From assembly GCA_902825875.1 (NCBI GenBank), contig CADECP010000034.1:1-64000 (forward strand): a DNA stretch of 64,000 nucleotides, in the 5' to 3' direction. The translations under genes were made by a program, and so were the position numbers. Below are positions 17,208 through 25,781 of this stretch, piece by piece; the stretch's first letter is position 1, and each line of letters starts with the position of its first letter. Under the pieces are notes generated by a model that was given only the letters and a program-made list of their open reading frames with translations, made no database searches and had not been told where the DNA came from. Source of the stretch: an uncultured Acidobacteriota bacterium. GTDB lineage: Bacteria > Acidobacteriota > Blastocatellia > RBC074.

Positions 17208-17924
17208 ATGGCTGCTTCGGCTGAAAGCCTGCAACGAATCTCTGCGGCGGGATTAATGCTGCAACTCTGGCGATCTTCGCTGGGCAAAAAATATGTGATG
17301 GCGATTACAGGCTTGATGCTGTTCGGCTTCGTCGTCGTCCATATGATCGGCAACCTGCAATTTTTTGGCGACGCGACTCTGATTAACGAATACGCCGAAT
17401 CGCTGAAATCTAAACCGCCCATTTTATGGGGAGCGCGCTTTGGATTATTGGCCGCGGCCATGTTGCACATCACGGCAGCAATCCAACTTGCCCATTCCAA
17501 TCGCCGAGCACGCCCGGTTGGATATGATGGCGGCAAAGTCGTCGCTTCAACTCTGGCGAATCGGACAATCATCGTCAGCGGACTGACCGTCTTTGCGTTC
17601 ATCGTCTTTCATCTGGCGCATTTCACGATTGGCTGGGTGAATGCGGACTTGTTGAAGCTGACAGATGCCGCCGGGCATCACGATGTTCGCGGCATGATGA
17701 TTGCCGGATTCAGCAATCCGCTGGTTTCAATCTTTTACGTGGTCTCAGTCGGCTTGTTGTGCCTGCACTTGAGCCATGGTGTCGCCAGCATCTTTCAATC
17801 GCTGGGTTTGCGAAGCAAAAAGACTGAAGCCAATTTGAAAAAGCTGGCTCTGGTTGCGGCAATCATTTTGTTCTTTGGTTTCTGCGCGATTCCCATCGCG
17901 GTGATGGCAGATCTGATCAAATAA
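17208..17924 (+). CDS. sdhC: Succinate dehydrogenase cytochrome b subunit (two-haem type)
   Basis: A 238-residue membrane anchor with five helices, of the single-subunit cytochrome b558 type found in Bacillus, Wolinella and Bacteroides enzymes. Candidate haem-ligand histidines lie in VVHMIGN (helix 1), MLHITAA (helix 2), FHLAHF (helix 3) and CLHLSHG (helix 4), which would allow two b haems. The ATG follows AGGAGACGAG, a good SD. It heads the plus-strand order C-A-B. Two-haem enzymes often react with low-potential menaquinone and can work as fumarate reductases, so direction of use is not settled by sequence. The 286 bases upstream (16922-17207) must contain divergent promoters, but no clear boxes were found. 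Confidence 0.93.
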   Translation: MAASAESLQRISAAGLMLQLWRSSLGKKYVMAITGLMLFGFVVVHMIGNLQFFGDATLINEYAESLKSKPPILWGARFGLLAAAMLHITAAIQLAHSNRRARPVGYDGGKVVASTLANRTIIVSGLTVFAFIVFHLAHFTIGWVNADLLKLTDAAGHHDVRGMMIAGFSNPLVSIFYVVSVGLLCLHLSHGVASIFQSLGLRSKKTEANLKKLALVAAIILFFGFCAIPIAVMADLIK

Positions 17925-17936
17925 AACTTGAGCAGT

Positions 17937-18009
17937 GGTACGGAACCGGGAGCGGTAGCGACCGGGTTAGTTCCCCAACCCCCGTCGCTACCGCTTCCGG
18001 TTCCGTACC
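17937..18009. repeat. Palindromic repeat family A, copy 1
   Basis: Arms at 17937-17968 and 17977-18009 begin GGTACGGAACCGG and pair over almost their full length with one mismatch and one extra base, around an eight-base loop. The element fills the sdhC-sdhA gap of the second operon. A second copy is at 41609-41697. Confidence 0.85.
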
Positions 18010-18020
18010 GAATAAAAGTT

Positions 18021-19943
18021 ATGAGCATCAAACTCGATTCAAAAATTCCGTCCGGCTCGGTCGGTTCCAAATGGACAAAGTACCGACAGGAAATGAAGCT
18101 GGTGAACCCGGCCAACAAACGCAAATTCACGGTGATCGTCGTCGGAACCGGTTTGGCCGGAGCTTCGGCGGCGGCGACTCTGGGCGAGCTTGGCTACAAC
18201 GTCAAAGCGTTTTGCTTTCAAGACAGCCCACGCCGGGCGCATTCGATTGCGGCTCAAGGCGGCATCAACGCCGCCAAGAATTATCGCAACGACGGCGACA
18301 GTGTTTACCGATTGTTTTACGACACGATCAAAGGCGGCGATTTCCGCGCGCGCGAAGCCAACGTTCATCGTCTGGCCGAAGTCTCTGTCAGCATCATTGA
18401 CCAGTGCGTAGCTCAAGGCGTTCCTTTCGCCCGCGAATATGGCGGCTTATTAGACAATCGCAGCTTCGGCGGCGCTCAGGTTTCGCGCACGTTTTACGCT
18501 CGCGGGCAAACAGGTCAGCAATTGTTGATCGGAGCTTATCAGGCGTTGGAACGGCAAATTCATCTGGGAACCGTCGAGATGCATCCGCGCACGGAAATGC
18601 TGGATGTGGTCATGGTTGACGGCCACGCCAAAGGAATCATCACCCGCGATTTGGTGACGGGAAAGATCGAAGCGCACGCCGGAAACGCAGTCGTGCTGGC
18701 GACCGGCGGTTACGGCAACGTCTTTTATCTTTCGACCAACGCCAAAGGTTGCAACGTCACAGCCACTTGGCGAGCGCACAAAAAAGGCGCGTTGTTCGCC
18801 AATCCCTGCTACACGCAAATTCATCCAACCTGCATTCCCGTCAGCGGAGACCATCAATCCAAGCTGACGCTGATGTCGGAATCGCTTCGCAACGACGGGC
18901 GAGTCTGGGTTCCAAAACAAGCCAAAGACTGCGGCAAAACGGCGTCGAGCATTTCAGATTCCGACCGCGACTATTACCTGGAACGCAAATATCCGAGTTA
19001 CGGAAATCTGGCTCCGCGTGACATTGCTTCGCGCGCAGCCAAGCAAGTCTGCGACGAAGGTCGAGGCGTTGGCCCAGGCGGACGCGGCGTGTATCTGGAT
19101 TTTTCGGCTTCGATCAACCGGCTTGGCGAAGACAAAATCCGCGAGCGTTACGGCAATTTGTTCGATATGTACGAACGCATCACCGGCGAAAACGCTTATC
19201 AGCAACCGATGCGAATCTATCCGGCTATCCATTACACGATGGGCGGTTTGTGGGTGGATTACGAATTGATGAGCAATCTGCCCGGCCTGTTCGTCATCGG
19301 CGAAGCCAATTTTTCCGATCACGGCGCGAACCGACTGGGCGCTTCGGCATTGATGCAAGGCCTGGCTGACGGTTATTTCGTGCTGCCACAAACCATCGGC
19401 GGTTATTTCGCTTCGGGCAAAGGCGGCGCGCCCTCCACTGACCACGACGAATTCAAAAAGGCTCTGTCAGAAATTCAGACCAAAACCAGCAAGCTGCTTT
19501 CGATCAAAGGCAAACGCACTGTGACGGATTTTCACCGCGAACTGGGCAAGTTGATGTGGGACAACGTGGGCATGGGACGCACACAGGCCAGTTTGAAGCA
19601 GGCGCTGGAACGCATTCCGCAAATCCGCAACGAGTTCTGGGAAAACGTCAACGTGTTGGGCGGCAACGATGAATTAAATCCTGCGCTGGAATACGCCGGG
19701 CGCGTCGCTGACTTTTTGGAGTTCGCCGAACTGCTGACTTACGACGCGCTGCAACGCGAAGAATCCTGCGGCGGTCATTTCCGCGAAGAGTATCAAACCG
19801 AAGACGGCGAGGCTCTGCGACAGGACGACAAATACGCTTACGTCGCGGCTTGGGAATTCAAAGGCGTGGATCAATTTCCCGAACTGCACAAAGAATCGCT
19901 GGTCTACGAAGAAGTCCACATGACCCAGCGCAGCTACAAATAG
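18021..19943 (+). CDS. sdhA: Succinate dehydrogenase/fumarate reductase flavoprotein subunit (second set)
   Basis: A 640-residue FAD-dependent catalytic subunit. The ATG at 18021 was chosen; longer in-frame starts would translate the palindromic repeat just upstream. The FAD motif [10 protein letters not shown] is at about 42-51, and His74 in [11 protein letters not shown] is the likely covalent FAD ligand. Other motifs are [35 protein letters not shown] and [10 protein letters not shown]. The sequence belongs with the Bacillus/Bacteroides type rather than with the 575-residue subunit encoded on the other side. It lies between the cytochrome b and iron-sulfur genes and would act on the cytoplasmic face of the membrane. 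Confidence 0.94.
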   Translation: MSIKLDSKIPSGSVGSKWTKYRQEMKLVNPANKRKFTVIVVGTGLAGASAAATLGELGYNVKAFCFQDSPRRAHSIAAQGGINAAKNYRNDGDSVYRLFYDTIKGGDFRAREANVHRLAEVSVSIIDQCVAQGVPFAREYGGLLDNRSFGGAQVSRTFYARGQTGQQLLIGAYQALERQIHLGTVEMHPRTEMLDVVMVDGHAKGIITRDLVTGKIEAHAGNAVVLATGGYGNVFYLSTNAKGCNVTATWRAHKKGALFANPCYTQIHPTCIPVSGDHQSKLTLMSESLRNDGRVWVPKQAKDCGKTASSISDSDRDYYLERKYPSYGNLAPRDIASRAAKQVCDEGRGVGPGGRGVYLDFSASINRLGEDKIRERYGNLFDMYERITGENAYQQPMRIYPAIHYTMGGLWVDYELMSNLPGLFVIGEANFSDHGANRLGASALMQGLADGYFVLPQTIGGYFASGKGGAPSTDHDEFKKALSEIQTKTSKLLSIKGKRTVTDFHRELGKLMWDNVGMGRTQASLKQALERIPQIRNEFWENVNVLGGNDELNPALEYAGRVADFLEFAELLTYDALQREESCGGHFREEYQTEDGEALRQDDKYAYVAAWEFKGVDQFPELHKESLVYEEVHMTQRSYK

Positions 19944-19949
19944 AAACTT

Positions 19950-20055
19950 TGGAGTGCTGCGGCTTGACGCAGCTTTGGCATTCGCGTTCGAGGTTCTGGT
20001 TATCACCGAAAGCTTCGGTCAAGAACGAAAAGCGGTGTCGAGCCACCGCACTCCA
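19950..20055. repeat. Palindromic repeat family B, copy 1
   Basis: The element begins TGGAGTGCTGCGGCT and ends CCACCGCACTCCA, forming a long imperfect inverted repeat of 106 bases. It occupies nearly all of the sdhA-sdhB spacer. Its right arm in reverse matches the left arm of the copy at 44364 (TGGAGTGCGGTGGCT). Confidence 0.8.
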
Positions 20056-20074
20056 CATTTAGGGAGCTTGAGCA

Positions 20075-20827
20075 ATGAACCTGACACTTCGTGTCTGGCG
20101 ACAAAAGAATTCAATCACCAGCGGGCAGTTCGTCGAGTACGCCGCCAAAGACATCAGCCCGGATATGTCGTTTCTGGAAATGCTGGATGTGGTCAACGAA
20201 GGATTGATCCTAAGCGGCGAAGAGCAAATCGCTTTTGACCACGATTGCCGCGAAGGCATTTGCGGAATGTGCAGTCTGGTCATCAACGGCAAACCTCATG
20301 GCGCGCTGCCAGCGACAACGACCTGCCAATTGCACATGCGGTTTTTCAAAGACGGCGACACGATCACCATCGAACCGTGGCGAGCTTCGGCTTTCCCAGT
20401 CATCAAAGATTTGGTCGTGGATCGCACAGCATTCGACCGCATCATTCAATCCGGCGGTTACGTTTCAGTTTCAACCGGCGGAGCGCCTGACGGCAACGCG
20501 ATTCCAATCCCCAAAGAAGACGCCGACAAAGCCTTCGACGCTGCCGCCTGCATCGGCTGCGGAGCCTGCGTCGCGGCCTGCAAAAACGCTTCGGCGATGT
20601 TGTTCGTTTCGGCGAAGGTTTCTCATTTGAGCTTATTGCCTCAGGGCAAAGTCGAAGAAACGCGCCGAGTGTTGAATATGATCGGGCAAATGGATGCGGA
20701 AGGCTTCGGCAATTGCACCAACATCGGTTCGTGCGAAGCCGCCTGCCCGAAGGAAATCTCGTTGGACAACATAGCTCGAATGAATCGGCTGTACGCCAAA
20801 GCTTTGCTAAAGAATAAACTGTCTTGA
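20075..20827 (+). CDS. sdhB: Succinate dehydrogenase/fumarate reductase iron-sulfur subunit (second set)
   Basis: A 250-residue electron-transfer subunit. Cysteines for the [2Fe-2S] cluster lie in [16 protein letters not shown] with the fourth in TTTC. The [4Fe-4S] set is [11 protein letters not shown] (about 152-162) and the third set is [14 protein letters not shown] (about 209-222). GGAG precedes the ATG. It completes the plus-strand sdhC-A-B operon, separated from sdhA by the family B palindrome. A C-terminal [12 protein letters not shown] tail ends the protein at normal family length. Confidence 0.95.
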   Translation: MNLTLRVWRQKNSITSGQFVEYAAKDISPDMSFLEMLDVVNEGLILSGEEQIAFDHDCREGICGMCSLVINGKPHGALPATTTCQLHMRFFKDGDTITIEPWRASAFPVIKDLVVDRTAFDRIIQSGGYVSVSTGGAPDGNAIPIPKEDADKAFDAAACIGCGACVAACKNASAMLFVSAKVSHLSLLPQGKVEETRRVLNMIGQMDAEGFGNCTNIGSCEAACPKEISLDNIARMNRLYAKALLKNKLS

Positions 20828-20837
20828 AGCTCAAGGA

Positions 20838-21023
20838 TCAAAGACAGCCTTTGGCGACCAGAAAAGGCAGGAGGAGCCAAAGCAACCCTTTGGCGAGGAA
20901 AAACAGGAAGCCGACGATTCCCAGTCGCTTCAACCATAGAATAATCGCAGACTGATTCGACGGCGGATCAGCCTGCGATTCGTTGTTTTGGCTTGGTAAC
21001 TCGGTTGGTTCTGGTAGTGACAA
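20838..21023 (-). CDS. Small membrane protein, translationally coupled to the VOC gene
   Basis: A 61-residue protein with a polar N-terminus rich in P, Q, S and N (1-25) and a hydrophobic C-terminus (about 27-59) that could form a helical hairpin (LGIVGFLFFLAKG, LLWLLLPFLVAKG). It begins with TTG directly after the TGA of the preceding gene, with no spacer, and has no better start, which suggests reinitiation. The hydrophobic pattern looks selected, but the family is not recognised. Its 3' end lies ten bases from the end of the convergent sdhB. Confidence 0.5.
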   Translation of the reverse strand: MSLPEPTELPSQNNESQADPPSNQSAIILWLKRLGIVGFLFFLAKGLLWLLLPFLVAKGCL

Positions 21024-21776
21024 TCAGTTCAGCTCCACTTTGCCTTTGGGGGTTTGAAGCGTGGCTTTGATGGCCGGAGCCGATGCTTTTCCAACTTTTG
21101 CCTTCAGCCCCAGGGTCTTCATCAAATCGCCAATTTGCGCAGCGTCAGGGTGCTCGAACTCCAACAACAACAATTTGCAACCGATGGGCGAATCCTGCGA
21201 AGGATGCACAGACTCTTTGTCCCATTGGATGAAAAACGGCACGACATTGAAATCGTTAATTCCCTTGTCGGTTTCGCGGGCGACGTTCAGCGAACGCCAT
21301 TTCAGCATTTTGCCGTCCGGTCTGGCGCGCGAACCATCCATTGGCCCCATCGCAATCAGTTTTGCGGTTCGAGCCTGCTGCGCCAAATTTTCGATTTCGG
21401 CTGTTGCCGAAGCCCACATTACCAGTCGCGGAACAGTAAATTTCGCCAGACTGACGGCTCGCGGGTTATTAGATTGCTGCGGATCGGGCGCCAGGATTTC
21501 CAAGTATTGCCTGCCGCCAAAAGACAGCAGCGCGTTTTGCGTTCCTCGATTCGGATGTTTGCCGCCGACAATGGCTCGCACGCCTGTTTTCTGTTCCACC
21601 CAGTCAATGCCTCGCTGCAAATCGTCCACAGCCAGCACCAAATGATCTACGGCGTCTTTTGCTTCCCTGAGTTTCATCGGCTGTCCCAACGATGAATTCG
21701 CCAGCAACGAAGCGAAAATCGCGGCATTGCCTGCGTGCAGAAAACTCCTGCGCGAAAACAAAAGTTCTCTTTCCAT
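21024..21776 (-). CDS. Tat-exported VOC/glyoxalase-like protein
   Basis: A 250-residue protein. The ATG at 21776 has AAGGAG seven bases upstream; the longer frame to 21815 lacks an SD. The N-terminus has a twin-arginine signal (SRRSFLHAG, about 8-16) with a hydrophobic run and cleavage near SLG. The rest resembles the Glyoxalase_3 group of the vicinal oxygen chelate fold, starting VDHLVLAVDDL and continuing with GGKHPNRGTQNALLSFGG and YLEILAPDP. The His in DHLVL and the Glu in YLEI are at metal-ligand positions of the fold. The reaction is unknown. Tat export implies that the protein folds in the cytoplasm, perhaps with its metal, before transport. Confidence 0.82.
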   Translation of the reverse strand: MERELLFSRRSFLHAGNAAIFASLLANSSLGQPMKLREAKDAVDHLVLAVDDLQRGIDWVEQKTGVRAIVGGKHPNRGTQNALLSFGGRQYLEILAPDPQQSNNPRAVSLAKFTVPRLVMWASATAEIENLAQQARTAKLIAMGPMDGSRARPDGKMLKWRSLNVARETDKGINDFNVVPFFIQWDKESVHPSQDSPIGCKLLLLEFEHPDAAQIGDLMKTLGLKAKVGKASAPAIKATLQTPKGKVELN

Positions 21777-21924
21777 ATTTGCTCCTTGTGGTGATTTTGA
21801 TCGCGCGCGAAACAATAATTGATCCGGGCAAAAGTTTCCACTTGCCTAAGCCGCAGCCGAATGTCACAGTCCCCGCCGCTCAACAAACTCCCCGTTTGGA
21901 CGACTTTCAATCCATTGAACTAAA

Positions 21925-23670
21925 ATGCGTTTCGTGAATTCGCACCTGAAAAAAACTTTTCCGCAAACCGGATTTCACGCTGGCTGGGCGGTGGTATGCC
22001 TAATGGCGATCACATTGCAGCCCAAAGCAGACAATCTTCGCAAACCTCAGAGCGATTCCGTTCTTTCGCCTTCGTATTCGATCAACCTCGACCTGGATTA
22101 CCGCGAAGCCAGATTCACAGGCACTGAAAAAGTCAAAATCCAGAATTCTTCGCGGGACGAAATTGACCAGATCAGTTTTCATCTTTACCCGAATGCCGGC
22201 CTGCTTGAAGAAGACGCGCCGTGCCTGAGCGTGCAACGTATCACCATTGATGGCCGCGAGCTTCGATTCAATTCACGGCTTCGCCAGACGCTGCTGAAAG
22301 CCGAGTTGCCATTCAAACTGCTGCCTAGCCAAAGCCTGGAATTGAAACTGGAATTTTCCGGGCGGCTGCCGCGAATTCAACGCGAAGAAGCCAGTTTGCT
22401 GGCTCACTTCCTGCAAGAGGTCAACGACGCCGTCAGCGAAGAACGCATTAACCGCGATTCGCGCGATATTTTCTTCGCCAGCGAAGAAGCCATGCTGCTC
22501 GGTTATTTTTATCCTGTGGTTGCGGTCAAATCGTCGCAATTGGCGGAACAGTCGCTGGTCGCGGGCGTTGGCGGAGTCATTTTCAGCGATGCAGCCAATT
22601 ACGAAGTCAGCGTTGCCATTGACGCCGAAGCAACCGTCATCGGCTCTGGCTCGAAAATCGAATCGAAAGACCTTCCTTCCGCAACCACAAACGCGGCCAA
22701 ACCACGAAAGCTGCACGTGTTCAAGGGCGAAAAACTCAGAGGCTTTGGTCTGGCGATCGTCGAGCGCATCAAAAGCGTCGAACAGCAAGTTCGCAATACC
22801 CGCGTCGTGTCGTATTTCCGCGAAGGCGATGACCGGCTTGGCAAACGCGCGCTGAACATCGTGGCCGGCGCGCTCGAAGCGTACTCGCAAGCTTTCGGCG
22901 AATATCCATACCCGCAACTGCAAATCGTCGAACTGCCTTTGCCCGCAGGCAACAGCGGAGCCGAATTGCCTTCGCTGATTGCCATGGCTCAGGCGTATTA
23001 CATTGATTTCGACACCACAAAAGCCGCGCGATTGCCCAGTGTGCTCAGCGAACAGGCCGACATCATCAAAACCTCGTTCGAGTTTTCCATCGCCAATGGC
23101 GTAGCCAGACAGTGGTGGGGGGGCGTGGTTGGCAGCGACTGCGAACGTTCGCCTTATCTAAACGAAGGGTTGGCCAGTTATTCAGCCGTGTATTATCACG
23201 AAGCCGCGTACGGAAAACCGCTCGGCGAAATTGTCCTAAAACAGCAATTGCAAGGGACTTATCAGGCGTATCGCATGCTCGGCGGAGTTGATCTTGAAGC
23301 CGACAAACCAGCCAAAGACTTTCGCAATCCGCTGCAATTCACCGCTATTGTGCAGGCAAAAAGTGCGTTGCTGTTTGCTGCTCTTCGATCAGAACTTGGC
23401 GATCAAAAATTCTTTGAAGCATTGAAGGCGTACTATTCCGCCAACCGATTTCGGGTCGTGACTGTGGATCATTTGAGAAATGCGTTTTTGAATGTGGCTG
23501 ACGACCAACGTAACGTGCGATTGCTGTTTCAACGTTGGCTGAAAGAAAAACGCGGCGACGAAGACATAGGAGCGCCTGATCTGACGCTGATGTCTCCGTC
23601 GGTGTCGAAAATTCGCGCGCTTGGTCGCGTGTTTGTGAAGATCGGTAAGACAGCGGCCAAACCGTTTTAA
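21925..23670 (+). CDS. M1 aminopeptidase homologue with a destroyed zinc site
   Basis: A 581-residue protein with an N-terminal hydrophobic segment (about 18-33), the beta-rich N-terminal domain of M1 peptidases (about 45-300; SINLDLDYREARFTGTEKV) and the gluzincin domain. The segment matching the HExxH helix reads IANGVARQWWGG: Asn391, Gly392 and Arg395 stand where His, Glu and His are expected. The third ligand Glu414 in LNEGLASY remains at the normal 18-residue distance. Peptidase activity by the usual mechanism is therefore unlikely, while the fold seems intact over the full length. A binding or chaperone-like role is possible. No good SD precedes the ATG. The gene ends back-to-back with the HIT gene, without a single spacer base. 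Confidence 0.87.
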   Translation: MRFVNSHLKKTFPQTGFHAGWAVVCLMAITLQPKADNLRKPQSDSVLSPSYSINLDLDYREARFTGTEKVKIQNSSRDEIDQISFHLYPNAGLLEEDAPCLSVQRITIDGRELRFNSRLRQTLLKAELPFKLLPSQSLELKLEFSGRLPRIQREEASLLAHFLQEVNDAVSEERINRDSRDIFFASEEAMLLGYFYPVVAVKSSQLAEQSLVAGVGGVIFSDAANYEVSVAIDAEATVIGSGSKIESKDLPSATTNAAKPRKLHVFKGEKLRGFGLAIVERIKSVEQQVRNTRVVSYFREGDDRLGKRALNIVAGALEAYSQAFGEYPYPQLQIVELPLPAGNSGAELPSLIAMAQAYYIDFDTTKAARLPSVLSEQADIIKTSFEFSIANGVARQWWGGVVGSDCERSPYLNEGLASYSAVYYHEAAYGKPLGEIVLKQQLQGTYQAYRMLGGVDLEADKPAKDFRNPLQFTAIVQAKSALLFAALRSELGDQKFFEALKAYYSANRFRVVTVDHLRNAFLNVADDQRNVRLLFQRWLKEKRGDEDIGAPDLTLMSPSVSKIRALGRVFVKIGKTAAKPF

Positions 23671-24021
23671 TTAACCCGGCGGCCAGGCCATCGGACGCCC
23701 CCCCATCACATGCAGATGCAGGTGAAAAACCGTTTGCCCGGCGTCGCCGCCCGAATTGGCTACGACGCGAAACCCGTTTTCGGCAATTCCCTCTTGAGCA
23801 GCGATCTTTCCGGCAACGATCAACAAATGACCCAGCACCGCATGATCTTCGGATGCGGTTTCTTTCAACGAAACAACGTGTCGTTTAGGAATCAGTAGCA
23901 CGTGAACCGGCGCCTGAGGGTTGATGTCACGGAACGCAAACGAATGTTCGTCTTCGTAAACTTTGGCAGCGGGAATTTGCCCGGCGATGATTCGGCAAAA
24001 GATGCAATTGCTGTCCGACAT
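23671..24021 (-). CDS. HIT-family (HINT-type) nucleotide hydrolase
   Basis: A 116-residue histidine triad protein. The triad motif is HLHLHVMGG with His100, His102 and His104; the residues CIFCRIIAG at 6-14 and the ending RPMAWPPG are typical of the PKCI/HINT branch, which removes AMP from lysine or similar adducts. Length is standard. GGAG stands eight bases before the ATG. The stop codon adjoins the stop of the convergent M1 homologue. Confidence 0.96.
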   Translation of the reverse strand: MSDSNCIFCRIIAGQIPAAKVYEDEHSFAFRDINPQAPVHVLLIPKRHVVSLKETASEDHAVLGHLLIVAGKIAAQEGIAENGFRVVANSGGDAGQTVFHLHLHVMGGRPMAWPPG

Positions 24022-24107
24022 TCTTTCTCCTGTTTGAGTGTTGTGAGATAAACTGAGCGCGGCGCTTTGGCCGCCGAGATACTAAATCAGAGCAAAAAAC
24101 TTTGAAA

Positions 24108-24143
24108 CAGGATTGCCAGGATTGTTTTCAGGATGAACAGGAT
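24108..24143. repeat. CAGGAT short repeat array upstream of the cyclotransferase gene
   Basis: CAGGAT occurs at 24108, 24117, 24129 and 24138, with intervals of 9, 12 and 9 bases. The array ends 21 bases before the ATG at 24165 and so lies in the leader of the gene. Confidence 0.6.
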
Positions 24144-24164
24144 CAAAGTTTTTGAGGTAATTTG

Positions 24165-24992
24165 ATGTTCAGCTTTTCCAAGATCGTATTCACTGCGGCG
24201 CTGATGTTCAGCATTGCTTGCGACGCCAGCCAGGCAAACAGTTCCGGCATTCAACAACCACAATCAACCGTGCCTTTTCGAGTTCAGAATTTCAGTTACG
24301 AAGTCATCAACACATACCCGCACGATCCGGCGGCGTTTACGCAAGGGCTGGTTTATCACCAGGGTATTCTGTATGAAAGCACTGGCTTGAATAGTCGCTC
24401 GTCGCTTCGGCAGGTGGAACTGGAAACCGGGCGCGTCATGAAAAAAGTGGACGTGCCTTCGGTTCATTTTGCCGAAGGGCTGGCGCTGTTCAACAACCGG
24501 CTCTATCAACTGACGTGGCAAACCCAGACGACATTTGTTTACGACCTGGATTCTTTCAATCAACTCAGAACGCACAGCTATTCCGGCGAAGGCTGGGGGC
24601 TGACGCACAACGGCCAATCGCTGATTATGAGCAACGGCAGCAATCAAATTCGTTTTCTCGATCCTGAAACCTTTCAGGTGCAACGAACAATCAGCGTCAC
24701 AGACAACGAACGTTCTGTCAGCAATCTCAACGAACTGGAATTCATCAAAGGCGAAATCTTCGCCAACATCTGGCTGACCGACCGCATTGCCAGAATTGAT
24801 CCGAATTCCGGACGTGTGACTGGCTGGATCAATCTTGCCGGGTTGTTGCCGCTACAAGATCGCAACGGCGCGGATGTTTTGAACGGAATCGCTTATGACG
24901 AAGCTGGAGACCGTCTGTTTATCACCGGAAAGCTTTGGCCCAAACTGTTTCAGATCAAACTGGTTTCTCGGCGAGACCCGGTCAGTCGCTAA
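24165..24992 (+). CDS. Glutamine cyclotransferase (glutaminyl-peptide cyclotransferase), beta-propeller type
   Basis: A 275-residue exported enzyme of the plant/bacterial glutamine cyclotransferase family, which converts N-terminal glutamine to pyroglutamate. A signal peptide covers about residues 1-25; a Cys in SIAC is not in an ideal lipobox. The propeller starts with YEVINTYPHDPAAFTQGLVY and contains LYESTGLNSRSSLRQVELE, FAEGLALF, GEGWGLTHNG and the LNELEFIKGEIFANIWLTDR segment typical of the family. The ATG at 24165 is chosen over a TTG just before it; GAGG lies seven bases upstream. A terminator follows. Confidence 0.93.
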   Translation: MFSFSKIVFTAALMFSIACDASQANSSGIQQPQSTVPFRVQNFSYEVINTYPHDPAAFTQGLVYHQGILYESTGLNSRSSLRQVELETGRVMKKVDVPSVHFAEGLALFNNRLYQLTWQTQTTFVYDLDSFNQLRTHSYSGEGWGLTHNGQSLIMSNGSNQIRFLDPETFQVQRTISVTDNERSVSNLNELEFIKGEIFANIWLTDRIARIDPNSGRVTGWINLAGLLPLQDRNGADVLNGIAYDEAGDRLFITGKLWPKLFQIKLVSRRDPVSR

Positions 24993-25014
24993 CAGTTTCC
25001 AGAAACTTTTCAGA

Positions 25015-25050
25015 AACGCGCGAGTTTTTCTCGCGCGTTTTGCATTTTTG
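25015..25050 (+). terminator. Rho-independent terminator
   Basis: AACGCGCGAG at 25015-25024 pairs perfectly with CTCGCGCGTT at 25030-25039 around five T. A T-rich stretch (TTTGCATTTTT) follows. It ends the cyclotransferase transcript. Confidence 0.87.
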
Positions 25051-25052
25051 GC

Positions 25053-25080
25053 GGAACTTCGTGGAACTTTTCTTTCTCGA
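25053..25080 (+). promoter_or_regulatory. Possible ECF-type promoter of the sigma/anti-sigma genes
   Basis: GGAACTT at 25053-25059 and again at 25063-25069 resembles the -35 of sigma-E-like promoters; TCTCGA at 25075-25080 lies 15 bases after the first. This would allow autoregulation of the sigma gene starting at 25136. The -10 match is imperfect. Confidence 0.35.
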
Positions 25081-25135
25081 AAACTGAAATACGTGCGATC
25101 ACGAACTTGAACTGCTTTTCTGAAGTGAAACCGTA

Positions 25136-25762
25136 ATGCACTCGAACGTTAGCGACGACGAATTGCTAAACCTGATACGCGCAGGCGACGAATCCGCCTT
25201 TGTCGCGCTTTATCGTCGCAAACAAGCTGTCATTTATCGCTTCGCTCTGCGAATGAGCGGTTCGGAATCGGTTGCCGAAGATGTAACGCAGGAAGTTTTC
25301 CTGCACTTGATGCGCGGCAATGGAAATTTCGATTCTGCGCGAGGTTCTTTTCAGTCGTATTTGTTCGGCATTGCCCGCAACCAGGTCTTGCGGCGAATCG
25401 AACGCGACCGCACGTTTCGGTTGGTCAGTCTGGATAACAGCGAAGGCGGTAACGATGCGCCGCTAACCGAAGCTTTGATCGTTGCCGGAGATTTGCTTGG
25501 CGATTTAACACGCTGGGAAACCATCGAATCCGTTCGTCAAGCTGTGTTGACGCTGCCCGCACATTACCGCGAAGTCGTTGTGCTTTGTGACTTGCACGAG
25601 GTCAGTTATCAGGAAGCCGCTGAAATTCTAGGCTGCGCGATTGGCACGGTTCGTTCGCGGCTTCATCGAGCGCGAGCGATTTTGGTCGAACGTTTGCAAA
25701 CGCTGAACGCTGCTCAAACCAGACCGGCTTCCGCTCAAGTCCTGTCCGAAAGCTTCATCTGA
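25136..25762 (+). CDS. ECF-type RNA polymerase sigma factor
   Basis: A 208-residue sigma factor. Region 2 spans about 25-95 (LYRRKQAVIYRFALRMSGSE, VTQEVFLHLM, YLFGIARNQVLRRI), and region 4 about 135-190 (LPAHYREVVVLCDLHEVSY, AAEILGCAIGTVRSRLHRAR). Motifs are complete and length is normal. The anti-sigma gene follows 19 bases after the stop, so both are cotranscribed. Upstream lies a possible ECF promoter, which would be consistent with self-regulation. Confidence 0.95.
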   Translation: MHSNVSDDELLNLIRAGDESAFVALYRRKQAVIYRFALRMSGSESVAEDVTQEVFLHLMRGNGNFDSARGSFQSYLFGIARNQVLRRIERDRTFRLVSLDNSEGGNDAPLTEALIVAGDLLGDLTRWETIESVRQAVLTLPAHYREVVVLCDLHEVSYQEAAEILGCAIGTVRSRLHRARAILVERLQTLNAAQTRPASAQVLSESFI

Positions 25763-25781
25763 AGCATTGTTGAAACCAGCT

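Noticed and set aside
17928-18020. Longer start for the second sdhA
   Set aside because: The added residues would be encoded entirely by the palindromic repeat; the ATG at 18021 begins the conserved protein.
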